Source of the DNA: Duganella aquatilis
GTDB lineage: Bacteria > Pseudomonadota > Gammaproteobacteria > Burkholderiales > Burkholderiaceae_D
DNA: 52,505 bases
Assembly: GCF_009674565.1 (NCBI RefSeq)
Contig: NZ_WKJL01000033.1
Span: 1-52,505 of the forward strand
Reading direction: 5' to 3'
Positions 18,092-25,114 of the stretch are shown piece by piece; position 1 is the first letter of the stretch; each line of letters starts with the position of its first letter. The notes beneath the pieces were generated by a model. It saw only the letters and a program-made list of their open reading frames with translations, did not search any database and had not been told where the DNA came from. A program made the position numbers and the translations under genes.

Positions 18092-18457
18092 TTAGTAGCT
18101 GACGCTAGGGCATTCGCTGGTGGTCATGAACTCGACCAGCTTGGCGCCGCCAACCACGGCCGCGCCGGGCACCAGGGCGTTCTCGTCCAGCGCGCGCTTC
18201 TTGAAGCACGGCGAGCAGACGAACATGCGGCCGCCGGCGGCGGCGAAGTTGTCCATCAGTTCCTTCAGCGGCGCGAAGCCTTCTTCATGGACCGAGTCGG
18301 CCACGCCTTGTTGCGACAGGCGCACGGCTTCGGTGGACAGGAACACGATCACTTCCTTGTCGGAGGCGACGGCGGCGTTGGCGACCACGAACGCGACGGT
18401 GGCCTTGTCGGTGTTATCGAGGCCGCTGGTGAGGTTGACGAGGAATTTTCCGGACAT
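18092..18457 (-). CDS. DsrE-family protein with CxxC motif
   Basis: A 121-residue soluble DsrE-like protein. It starts with a beta strand and a DNTDKATVAFVVANAAV helix, has EVIVFLSTEAV, and carries VCSPCFKKR around residue 80, where family members keep the persulfide-carrying cysteine; a further Cys is near the end (TSECPS). ATG 18457 is preceded by AAGGAG. It is the second gene of the cluster, between the small TusA-like gene and phnD. Function as a sulfur relay is inferred from family and partners. Confidence 0.8.
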   Translation of the reverse strand: MSGKFLVNLTSGLDNTDKATVAFVVANAAVASDKEVIVFLSTEAVRLSQQGVADSVHEEGFAPLKELMDNFAAAGGRMFVCSPCFKKRALDENALVPGAAVVGGAKLVEFMTTSECPSVSY

Positions 18458-18490
18458 GATGGCTCCTTGGTTGAGTACAGCGGTGGTGGA

Positions 18491-18727
18491 TCAGGACTTG
18501 GCGCGTATCCAGTAGGTCTGGGCGGCGCTGTCCTGGGCGATAAGTTGGTGGCCGGTCATGCCGCACCAGGCCGGCAGGTCGGCCGGCGCGCCGGGATCGC
18601 GGGCGATCAGCTTGAAGACCTTGCCCGGTTCGGCACGCACGCGGCGGCGCAGTTCGAGCACCAGGTCGCCGCAGGCAAGATCGCCGGCGTCCCATTCGAG
18701 GTCGTGGGCGGGAGGAGTGTCGGCCAT
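18491..18727 (-). CDS. Small TusA-like protein, first gene of the sulfur/ABC cluster
   Basis: A 78-residue protein with the TusA fold pattern. Cys19 sits in DLACGDLVLELRRR, where TusA has its CPxP cysteine, but the following proline is replaced by glycine. A second cysteine, Cys55, is in DLPAWCGMTG. The same altered signature occurs in the N-terminal domain of the fusion protein at 14048-15574, so the two are paralogues. It starts at ATG 18727 and is the promoter-proximal gene of the cluster. TusA proteins carry sulfur as a persulfide; whether this CG variant does so is open. Confidence 0.78.
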   Translation of the reverse strand: MADTPPAHDLEWDAGDLACGDLVLELRRRVRAEPGKVFKLIARDPGAPADLPAWCGMTGHQLIAQDSAAQTYWIRAKS

Positions 18728-18738
18728 TTATTAGCTGC

Positions 18739-18755
18739 CAATATTGATAATTGGT
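18739..18755. promoter_or_regulatory. Inverted repeat upstream of the sulfur/ABC cluster
   Basis: CCAAT and ATTGG arms separated by 7 bp end 11 bp before the first gene of the cluster. The size and position would suit an operator for a dimeric regulator, perhaps a LysR-type protein, but no regulator gene is adjacent. It may be chance in an AT-rich spot. Confidence 0.35.
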
Positions 18756-18822
18756 TAGTCTAAGGTCGGGACGACAATCACGCAATAGCCGGCGGCCGGC
18801 CCCAAGCTTTTGAGGGAGCGCG

Positions 18823-19218
18823 TTACAGCGCGGCGTCCACCAGCAGCTGCGGCTGCAGGGCGCGGATGCGCACCTCGGTGAAGTAGCCGCCGCCCTCGGT
18901 GTAGCGCAGGTAGAGGCGACTGCATTTCACGCAGCGCAGAACCTGGCTCAGATTGGCAGGATAGTAACGCGGCGCGATGGGGGCGTCGTCGCTTTGCAGC
19001 CGGGTGCCGGCGGGATGGTATTCCTCGAACGTCGGTTCGTCATACGGATTTTCCACCAGCGTGCCGGTTTCTTCGAACTGATCCAGTTCCAGCGTCAGCG
19101 GCATCTGCTGCCAGGACCATGCCTGCGCGTCGTTGCAGCTGCAGGATTGCGTCACAGCGGCGGACTGCTCCGCCATCTGCTTCAGGGTTGCGAAATCGAT
19201 AGCCATTCTCTCGTTCAT
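18823..19218 (-). CDS. Conserved hypothetical protein with cysteine pairs
   Basis: A 131-residue acidic protein (MNERMAIDFATLKQMAEQ). It has two cysteines in QSCSCND near residue 30 and a CxxC in LRCVKCSRLYLRYTEGGGYF near residue 100, followed by a strand TEVRIRAL. The arrangement might bind a metal, like a small zinc ribbon. No signal peptide or membrane segment. The start could also be ATG 19206; neither has a good ribosome site. It lies between the sulfur cluster and the phosphate transporter, with gaps on both sides, so it is probably expressed alone. I do not recognise a function. Confidence 0.7.
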   Translation of the reverse strand: MNERMAIDFATLKQMAEQSAAVTQSCSCNDAQAWSWQQMPLTLELDQFEETGTLVENPYDEPTFEEYHPAGTRLQSDDAPIAPRYYPANLSQVLRCVKCSRLYLRYTEGGGYFTEVRIRALQPQLLVDAAL

Positions 19219-19337
19219 CCAAACACGACAAACAGGCACTATACCTAAAGTTTCTTTTCTTCGTGGGCGAGGAGGCTGATCGTTCAATTTGCGCAAGATC
19301 AGAAGGAAGAAAAAAGGGAGCCGCAGCTCCCTTGGTG

Positions 19338-20348
19338 TTACATGATGTGGTGACCGACCCACCAGGCCAGCGCGGCCACGAAGGCCGAGGCGGGGATGGT
19401 GAACACCCAGGCCCAGACGATGTTGCCGGCCACGCCCCAGCGCACCGCCGACATCTTCTGCGCCGAACCGACGCCGACGATCGCGCCGGTGATGGTGTGC
19501 GTGGTCGAGACCGGTACACCGAAGTGCGAGGCGATCAGCAGGGTGATGGCGCCGCCACTCTCGGCGCAGAAACCGCCCACCGGCTTCAGCTTGGTGATCT
19601 TCTGGCCCATGGTCTTGACAATGCGCCAGCCGCCGAACAGCGTGCCGAACGAGATCGCGCCATAGCAGCAGACGATCACCCACAGCGGCGGCGCTTCGCC
19701 GCCGGCCGGCACCTGGCCGACCGCGATCAGCAGCATCCAGATGATGCCGATGGTCTTCTGCGCATCATTGCCGCCGTGGCCCAGGCTGTACGACGCGGCA
19801 GACACCAGCTGCAGGCGGCGGAACCACTTGTCGACCCGGCGCGGCGTCGAGCGCACGAAGATCCACGACACGATCAGCATGATGATGGAGCCGAACACAA
19901 AGCCCATCAGCGGCGAGATGACGATCCACTTGACGGTGCTCCACAGGCCGTCGCCGACCAGCGCGCTGGTGCCGGACTTGGCCACCGCGGCGCCGACCAG
20001 GCCGCCGATCAGCGCGTGCGAGGACGACGACGGAATGCCGTAGTACCAGGTAAACAGGTTCCACACGATGGCGCCCACCAGCGCGCCGAAGATGACGTAC
20101 TGGTCGACGATGCCGGGATCGATGGTGCCCTTGCCCACCGTGCCGGCCACGTGCAGGCCCACCACGAAGATCGCCACGAAGTTGAACAGCGCGGCCATGG
20201 CCACCGCCGTCTGCGGCTTCAGCACGCCGGTCGAGACCACGGTCGCGATGGCGTTGGCGGCGTCATGGAAGCCGTTCATGAAGTCAAATATCAACGCCAG
20301 GGCGATCAGCAGGCCCAGCACGTAGATACTGATTTGGATGGTATGCAT
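19338..20348 (-). CDS. pit: Low-affinity inorganic phosphate transporter (PiT family)
   Basis: A 336-residue inner-membrane protein with about ten hydrophobic segments. The two PiT signature repeats are visible: FMNGFHDAANAIATVVSTG near the N-terminus and SLGHGGNDAQKTIG in the middle, and PSSSSHALIGG and PVSTTHTITGA mark the duplicated halves. It starts at ATG 20348. The DUF47 gene lies 14 bp upstream, the standard partner arrangement for bacterial Pit systems, so both are likely one operon. It moves metal-phosphate with protons. Confidence 0.92.
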   Translation of the reverse strand: MHTIQISIYVLGLLIALALIFDFMNGFHDAANAIATVVSTGVLKPQTAVAMAALFNFVAIFVVGLHVAGTVGKGTIDPGIVDQYVIFGALVGAIVWNLFTWYYGIPSSSSHALIGGLVGAAVAKSGTSALVGDGLWSTVKWIVISPLMGFVFGSIIMLIVSWIFVRSTPRRVDKWFRRLQLVSAASYSLGHGGNDAQKTIGIIWMLLIAVGQVPAGGEAPPLWVIVCCYGAISFGTLFGGWRIVKTMGQKITKLKPVGGFCAESGGAITLLIASHFGVPVSTTHTITGAIVGVGSAQKMSAVRWGVAGNIVWAWVFTIPASAFVAALAWWVGHHIM

Positions 20349-20362
20349 GTCTGGTCTTTGTC

Positions 20363-20989
20363 TTAAGCGTTTTCGACGATGATGCCTTCGATGATGTTGG
20401 CCACATCTTCGCAACGGTCGGTCACAGTTTCCAGGATTTCGTAGATGGCTTTCATCTTGATCAGGTTGCGCACGTCCGGTTCGTCGCGGAACAGCTTGGA
20501 CATGGCGGCGCGCATCACGTGGTCGGCGTCCGACTCCAGGCGGTCGATCTCTTCGCAGATGGCGACGATCTGGCGCGAGTTGTCCATGTTATGCAGCAGC
20601 GCCACCGCTTCCTTGACTTTCTCGGCGCAGGCCAGCACCAGCTCGGCCAGGCGCTTGGCTTCCGGCGTCACCGAATGCAGGTCGTACAGCGACACGGTCT
20701 GGGCCGCGTCTTCCAGCAGGTCGAGGATGTCGTCCTGGCGGGTGATCAGCTTGTGGATGTCGTCGCGGTCGATCGGCGTGATGAAGGTCTTGTGCAGCAG
20801 GTCGACCGTGGCGTAGGTGATCTTGTCGGCCTGTTTTTCGATGCTCTCGATCGCGTGCACGCGGTTTTCCAGGTCGTCGAAATTGGACATCAGGCCCACC
20901 ATCTCTTTTGCGCCCTTGACGCACAGCTCGGCGTGCTGGTTGAACAGGTCAAAGAATTTGCCCTCGGAGGGCATCAAACGTCCAAACAT
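20363..20989 (-). CDS. DUF47 / PhoU-like Pit accessory protein
   Basis: A 208-residue all-helical protein (MFGRLMPSEGKFFDLFNQHAE) of the DUF47 family, related to PhoU. Features such as FDDLENRVHAIESIEKQAD, TPIDRDDIHKLI and a DRLESDADHVMR segment fit the metal-binding helical bundle of the family. ATG 20989 follows GGAGAA. It is the upstream gene of the pit operon and is thought in other bacteria to modulate Pit activity in the cytoplasm. Confidence 0.9.
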   Translation of the reverse strand: MFGRLMPSEGKFFDLFNQHAELCVKGAKEMVGLMSNFDDLENRVHAIESIEKQADKITYATVDLLHKTFITPIDRDDIHKLITRQDDILDLLEDAAQTVSLYDLHSVTPEAKRLAELVLACAEKVKEAVALLHNMDNSRQIVAICEEIDRLESDADHVMRAAMSKLFRDEPDVRNLIKMKAIYEILETVTDRCEDVANIIEGIIVENA

Positions 20990-21046
20990 ATTTTTCTCCG
21001 TTTTATTACTACTGCAGATCGCCGGCAGCGTATGCCGGCGCAAAGA

Positions 21047-22432
21047 TTAGTCGCCCTGGTAAATACCCAAGCTACCAGAGTAATTGCCAAACTTGGTGTA
21101 CTGGCCGATCCAGGTCAGGCGCACCGCGCCGATCGGGCCGTTACGCTGCTTACCGATAATGATTTCAGCGGTTCCCTTGTCGGGCGAGTCCGGATTGTAG
21201 ACCTCGTCGCGATACAGGAAGATGATGACGTCCGCATCCTGCTCGATAGCGCCGGATTCGCGCAAGTCGGACATGACGGGACGCTTGTTGGGGCGCTGCT
21301 CCAGCGAGCGGTTCAGCTGCGACAGCGCGATCACCGGGCAGCCCAGCTCCTTGGCCAGGCCTTTCAGCGAACGCGAAATCTCCGAGATCTCGGAGGCGCG
21401 GTTGTCGCCCGGCTTGGAGCCCTGCATCAGCTGCAGGTAGTCGACGATGATCAGGCCGAGCTTGCCGCACTGGCGCGCCAGGCGGCGCGCGCGGGCGCGC
21501 ATCTCGATCGGGTTCAGCGCCGGGGTTTCGTCGATGAACACCTGGGCGTCGTTCATCTTCTGGATGGCGTGCGTCAGGCGCGGCCAGTCCTCGTCGTTCA
21601 GGCGGCCGGTGCGCAGGCGGTGCTGGTCGAGCTGGCCGACCGAACCCAGCATACGCATCGCCAGCTGGGCGCCGCCCATCTCCATCGAGAAGATCGCCAC
21701 CGGCAGGCCGGCTTCGATGGCGACGTTTTCACCGATATTGACCGAGAACGCGGTCTTGCCCATCGACGGGCGGCCGGCCACGATGACCAGGTCGCCGCCC
21801 TGCAGGCCCGAGGTCATGCGGTCGAGGTCGATGAAGCCGGTCGGGACGCCGGTAATTTCCGATTGGTTTTCGCGCGAGTACAGCTCGTCGATACGTTCGA
21901 CCACCTGGGTCAGCAGCGGCTGCACCGCCAGCCAGCCGGCGGCGCCGCGGGCGCCCTGCTCGGCGATGGCGAAGATGCGCGACTCGGCCTCGTCGAGGAT
22001 TTCCTTGGTTTCCTTGCCCTGCGGGCTGAACGCCTGACCGGAAATGTCGTCGGCCACCGTGATCAGCTGGCGCAGCACCGAGCGGTCGCGCACGATCTCG
22101 GCGTAGCGGCGGATGTTGGCGGCCGACGGCGTGTTCTGCGCCATCGCGTTCAGGTAGGTCAGGCCGCCGACGTCGTCGGCCTTGCCCAGCTGGGTCAGGT
22201 TCTCGAAGACGGTGATCACGTCGGCCGGCTTGGAGCCGTTGATCATCTTGACGATCTGCTCGAAGATGATGCGGTGATCGTAGCGGTAGAAGTCTTCCGG
22301 CTGCATCATGTCGGCAATACGGTCGAACGCCGCATTATCGCGCAGCAGGCCGCCGATGACGGACTGTTCTGCTTCGATGGAGTGCGGCGGGACGCGGAGC
22401 GAATCGACTTGCGGATCGGAGGGGGCGTTCAT
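21047..22432 (-). CDS. dnaB: Replicative DNA helicase DnaB
   Basis: A 461-residue hexameric helicase of the replication fork. The N-terminal DnaB domain (PPHSIEAEQSVIGGLL) is followed by the RecA-like motor with Walker A GRPSMGKT and Walker B LIIVDYLQLM, then the usual LSQLNRSLEQR and RESGAIEQDADVI motifs. Length is normal for the family and no intein is present. It sits downstream of rplI, separated by a hairpin with T runs, as in many betaproteobacteria. Confidence 0.97.
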   Translation of the reverse strand: MNAPSDPQVDSLRVPPHSIEAEQSVIGGLLRDNAAFDRIADMMQPEDFYRYDHRIIFEQIVKMINGSKPADVITVFENLTQLGKADDVGGLTYLNAMAQNTPSAANIRRYAEIVRDRSVLRQLITVADDISGQAFSPQGKETKEILDEAESRIFAIAEQGARGAAGWLAVQPLLTQVVERIDELYSRENQSEITGVPTGFIDLDRMTSGLQGGDLVIVAGRPSMGKTAFSVNIGENVAIEAGLPVAIFSMEMGGAQLAMRMLGSVGQLDQHRLRTGRLNDEDWPRLTHAIQKMNDAQVFIDETPALNPIEMRARARRLARQCGKLGLIIVDYLQLMQGSKPGDNRASEISEISRSLKGLAKELGCPVIALSQLNRSLEQRPNKRPVMSDLRESGAIEQDADVIIFLYRDEVYNPDSPDKGTAEIIIGKQRNGPIGAVRLTWIGQYTKFGNYSGSLGIYQGD

Positions 22433-22478
22433 GGCGCGAATTATACCTGCTTGTGCCGTACTACAAAATTATGACGAG

Positions 22479-22508
22479 AAAAAAGCCGGGGCTCAGCCCG
22501 GCTTTTTT
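22479..22508. terminator. Bidirectional-looking intrinsic terminator between rplI and dnaB
   Basis: A perfect 12-bp stem (arms 22479-22490 and 22497-22508) with a 6-base loop; the arms begin with A6 and end with T6, so a T run follows the GC stem on both strands. It should end or attenuate the rpsF-priB-rpsR-rplI transcript before dnaB. Confidence 0.85.
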
Positions 22509-22552
22509 CAAGGGTGTTGCAAACCAGCGGGGCGTTGCCGCCCGACCAGTTC

Positions 22553-23005
22553 TTAGGCAGCTTCGCCCACAACAGCAACGGTCACTTCCGCCAGCACGTC
22601 GGTGTGCAGCGAAACGGTGACTGGGAACTCGCCCGTGGTCTTCAGCGGACCGGTCGGCAGGCGCACGGCAGCTTTTTCCACTGCGAAGCCAGCTTTGGTC
22701 AGCGCTTCAGCGATGTCGAAGTTGGTTACCGAGCCGAACAGACGGCCGTCAACGCCGGCTTTCTGCGATACGGTCACGGTCATGCCGTTCAGTTTTTCGC
22801 CTTGGGCTTGTGCAGCGGCCAGCTTGGCGGCAGCAGCTTTTTCCAGTTCAGCGCGCTTGGCTTCGAATTCCGCGATAGCCGACGTGGTAGCACGGCGGGC
22901 CATTTTTTGCGGGATCAGGAAGTTACGTGCGTAGCCGTCTTTAACTTTAACGACTTCACCCAGGTTGCCCAGATTGACAACTTTTTCCAACAGAATGATT
23001 TGCAT
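22553..23005 (-). CDS. rplI: 50S ribosomal protein L9
   Basis: A 150-residue L9. The N-terminal domain MQIILLEKVVNLGNLGEVV and GYARNFLIP is followed by the long connecting helix (FEAKRAELEKAAAAKL) and the C-terminal RNA-binding domain. It starts after GGAGAAGAACT. It is last in the rpsF-priB-rpsR-rplI operon. Confidence 0.98.
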   Translation of the reverse strand: MQIILLEKVVNLGNLGEVVKVKDGYARNFLIPQKMARRATTSAIAEFEAKRAELEKAAAAKLAAAQAQGEKLNGMTVTVSQKAGVDGRLFGSVTNFDIAEALTKAGFAVEKAAVRLPTGPLKTTGEFPVTVSLHTDVLAEVTVAVVGEAA

Positions 23006-23032
23006 AGTTCTTCTCCAGTTACTCTGCCGCGA

Positions 23033-23323
23033 TTAAGCGTTGTGCAGATCGGTGTACGGCAGCAGGGCCAGATAGCGAGCGCGCTTGATTGCAGTGTCAA
23101 CTTGACGCTGGTAGTGCGCTTTGGTGCCGGTCAGACGTGCTGGCATGATTTTGCCGTTTTCCTGGACGAAGTCTTTCAGGGTGTCTACGTCTTTGTAGTC
23201 TACTTGCTCAACGCCAGCGGCGGTGAAGCGGCAGAACTTCTTGCGCTTGAACAGTGGGTTTTGTTGCTTGCGCTTTTCTTTCAGCTTGAGCTTGTTTTTG
23301 TCGAACTTTTTACCGAATGCCAT
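23033..23323 (-). CDS. rpsR: 30S ribosomal protein S18
   Basis: A 96-residue S18 with the N-terminal lysine-rich arm typical of betaproteobacteria and the core FKRKKFCRF, IMPARLTGTKAHYQRQV and AIKRARYLALLPY. It follows priB by 15 bp. S18 pairs with S6, encoded upstream, on the small-subunit platform. Confidence 0.98.
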   Translation of the reverse strand: MAFGKKFDKNKLKLKEKRKQQNPLFKRKKFCRFTAAGVEQVDYKDVDTLKDFVQENGKIMPARLTGTKAHYQRQVDTAIKRARYLALLPYTDLHNA

Positions 23324-23338
23324 TTTAGGCTCCTGTAT

Positions 23339-23644
23339 CTAAATTGAGCTGTCTGCGACAGCACTAAAATCAATGATGTGAAACACCAGGCTTTTGCTAT
23401 TGCGGCTTTTCTTGTTGAGAAAACCGGTGAACTGGTACAGCCCTGCCAGCGGCGTCTGACTGAAGCGGCCTGAAATCTCGCCCGCGGCAATCGCGGAAAT
23501 TTCAAACTCGCTCAATCGGGCGATGCCCGCCTCCATCTGCTGCGACCGGTGCTGGAGTACAGCATTCACGATCGGCATGCCGGCCGGGGTGTAACGCATG
23601 GCGTCCCGTTCGGCGATGAGGGCGATGAACTGGAGCTGGTTCAG
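23339..23644 (-). CDS. priB: Primosomal replication protein N (PriB), apparent CTG start
   Basis: A 101-residue OB-fold single-strand DNA-binding protein of the replication-restart primosome. The recognisable PriB sequence begins LNQLQFIALIAERDAMRYTPAG and continues with LQHRSQQMEAG and KSRNSKSLVFHIIDF. The first ATG in frame (23599) lies 16 codons into the family's conserved N-terminus, inside the first strand region. Upstream of it the only plausible initiator is CTG at 23644, preceded at ideal spacing by GAAGGA; an in-frame TGA follows immediately upstream of that site. I therefore place the start at CTG 23644. Located in its usual position between rpsF and rpsR. Confidence 0.85.
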   Translation of the reverse strand: MNQLQFIALIAERDAMRYTPAGMPIVNAVLQHRSQQMEAGIARLSEFEISAIAAGEISGRFSQTPLAGLYQFTGFLNKKSRNSKSLVFHIIDFSAVADSSI

Positions 23645-23665
23645 CGCGGTTCCTTCTCAGAACAA

Positions 23666-24049
23666 TTAAGCAGCGGCTGGAGCAGCGGCCGGGGCTTCAG
23701 TGCGATGCGATTTCGCTGCATCTTCGCGTTGTACCGACTTCATCATTGGCGAAGGAGCGGTTTCCGCTTTCTTCATCTTGACGGTCAGGTGACGCAGAAC
23801 GGCATCATTGAATTTGAATGCGGTTTCCAGCTCGACCAGGGTCTCGTTGTCGCATTCGATGTTCAGGCAGATGTAGTGTGCTTTGGCCAGTTTCTGGATC
23901 GAGTAAGCCATTTGACGACGGCCCCAATCTTCAACACGGTGCACGGCGCCGCCGCGGGTCGTTACGGTGGTTTTGTAACGTTCGATCATCGCGGGCACTT
24001 GCTCGCTCTGGTCCGGGTGGACGATAAATACGATTTCGTAGTGACGCAT
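23666..24049 (-). CDS. rpsF: 30S ribosomal protein S6
   Basis: A 127-residue S6 (MRHYEIVFIVHPDQSEQVP) with EDWGRRQMAYSIQKLAKAHY and an alanine/proline-rich C-terminal tail. ATG 24049 follows GGGAG. First gene of the rpsF-priB-rpsR-rplI operon; the leader holds a stem-loop and T run (see 24072-24133). Confidence 0.98.
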   Translation of the reverse strand: MRHYEIVFIVHPDQSEQVPAMIERYKTTVTTRGGAVHRVEDWGRRQMAYSIQKLAKAHYICLNIECDNETLVELETAFKFNDAVLRHLTVKMKKAETAPSPMMKSVQREDAAKSHRTEAPAAAPAAA

Positions 24050-24071
24050 GTATAACTCCCTTAAGGACTTT

Positions 24072-24133
24072 AAAAAATAGCCCACCCTGGCGTCAAGACA
24101 GGTGTGGGAAGAGGTAAGCCCGCGACTATATCA
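24072..24133 (-). promoter_or_regulatory. rpsF promoter and leader stem-loop with T run
   Basis: On the minus strand an extended -10 (TGA then TATAGT, 24133-24125) is followed about 17 bases later by a hairpin. Its arms are 24099-24108 and 24081-24089, with one bulged base and a 9-base loop, and a run of T at 24077-24072. The rpsF ribosome site comes after. The structure resembles an intrinsic terminator inside the leader, so it may act as an attenuator or as an S6:S18 autoregulatory site. Function not shown. Confidence 0.5.
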
Positions 24134-24209
24134 GCTTTTCAAGCGGAACGCCAGCGCGGCGTGGCCGGTGCTACAGTAGGGCTTGCTTGCTTTTACAACA
24201 GGATTGCCC

Positions 24210-25004
24210 ATGAAGCCATACATTGCATTCAGCGTGGCGCTGGCCGCCGCCGGCCCCGCCCTCGCCCTCGCCACCGACTACCCCGCCATCCAGACCCGGG
24301 CCTACAGCACGCCGCAACTACTGTTCGCGCTGCGCACCGACACCCAGACGCTGGCGCGGCTGACGCCGGTGGCCGATCCCAGCTTCGACTTCACGCCCGG
24401 CCCGCGCGAGGCGGAACGGCAGTTCGACGGCTACCGCCACATCGGCGACCTGAGCCTCAAGCTGCGCCTGCCGGGCGGCGCCTGGCAACACTACGACAGC
24501 TACTCGGCGCGCCAGCCGGTGCGGGTGCTGCCGGCGGTGCGGGTGCTGGCCGCCGCCGACCTCGGCCCCACCATGGGCGCCGGCCTGCCGCTGACGGTGG
24601 AGCGCCGCTGGCTCAACGACAAGGGCACGCTGGTGCTGCGCTACACGCTGGTCAACCGCGGCAGCCAGGCGGTCGAGGTGGGCGAAGCGGCGATGCCGAT
24701 GGTGTTCGACAACATGATCGCCGGCCGCGCGCCGGACGAGGCCCAGGCCAGCGCCAGCACGGTCAAGCCGCACGTCGGCGACAAGGGCCTGGTCGAGGTG
24801 ACGCGCCTGAACGGCCAGCCGCCAGCGCTGCGCGTGCTGCCCGACGGCCGCACGCCGCTGAGCAGCTGGCAGCCGCCGGCCGAGCAGCGCGCCGCCAACG
24901 AGGACTACGCCAGCTGGGTCACCGCCGGCTTCACGCTCAAGCCGGGCGCCCGGCGCGACATTGGTTTGCGCTTTGTGATCCGCCCGCAGGGGGCGACGCG
25001 CTAA
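24210..25004 (+). CDS. Exported protein matching the N-terminal part of DUF5695 proteins
   Basis: A 264-residue protein with a signal peptide (~1-20, ending ALA). It is beta-rich. Segments such as IGDLSLKLRLPGG, LPLTVERRW, AMPMVFDNMI and VEVTRLNGQPPALRVLPDG resemble the start of DUF5695 proteins, which are usually far longer and continue into a glycosidase-like alpha-barrel. Here the chain stops after RRDIGLRFVIRP, so only the N-terminal beta-sandwich is present. Whether it is a decayed fragment or a genuine short form is open. The start is ATG 24210; an upstream ATG at 24183 adds residues without signal-peptide character. Family assignment is by eye. Confidence 0.6.
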   Translation: MKPYIAFSVALAAAGPALALATDYPAIQTRAYSTPQLLFALRTDTQTLARLTPVADPSFDFTPGPREAERQFDGYRHIGDLSLKLRLPGGAWQHYDSYSARQPVRVLPAVRVLAAADLGPTMGAGLPLTVERRWLNDKGTLVLRYTLVNRGSQAVEVGEAAMPMVFDNMIAGRAPDEAQASASTVKPHVGDKGLVEVTRLNGQPPALRVLPDGRTPLSSWQPPAEQRAANEDYASWVTAGFTLKPGARRDIGLRFVIRPQGATR

Positions 25005-25069
25005 AAAAGGGCAACTTTTTTCACATTATTTCGTTCAAAGCAATAAATTCCCTTGCATTACGGCGCGCA

Positions 25070-25085
25070 CTGTACAAAAATACAG
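25070..25085 (+). promoter_or_regulatory. LexA (SOS) box 1 upstream of lexA
   Basis: CTGT-N8-ACAG, an exact match to the LexA half-sites. A TTGCAT -35-like hexamer lies at 25053-25058, so this box would cover the -10 region of the lexA promoter. Confidence 0.85.
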
Positions 25086-25086
25086 A

Positions 25087-25102
25087 CTGTCTATATACAC
25101 AG
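25087..25102 (+). promoter_or_regulatory. LexA (SOS) box 2 upstream of lexA
   Basis: A second exact CTGT-N8-ACAG, beginning one base after box 1 and ending 12 bp before the lexA ATG. The 17-bp offset places the boxes on nearly opposite faces of the helix (about 1.6 turns apart). Confidence 0.88.
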
Positions 25103-25114
25103 CCCAACGTACCC

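Noticed and set aside
20519..22474. A 651-codon plus-strand open frame opposite dnaB
   Set aside because: dnaB on the other strand is unambiguous; this frame shows only GC-driven openness.
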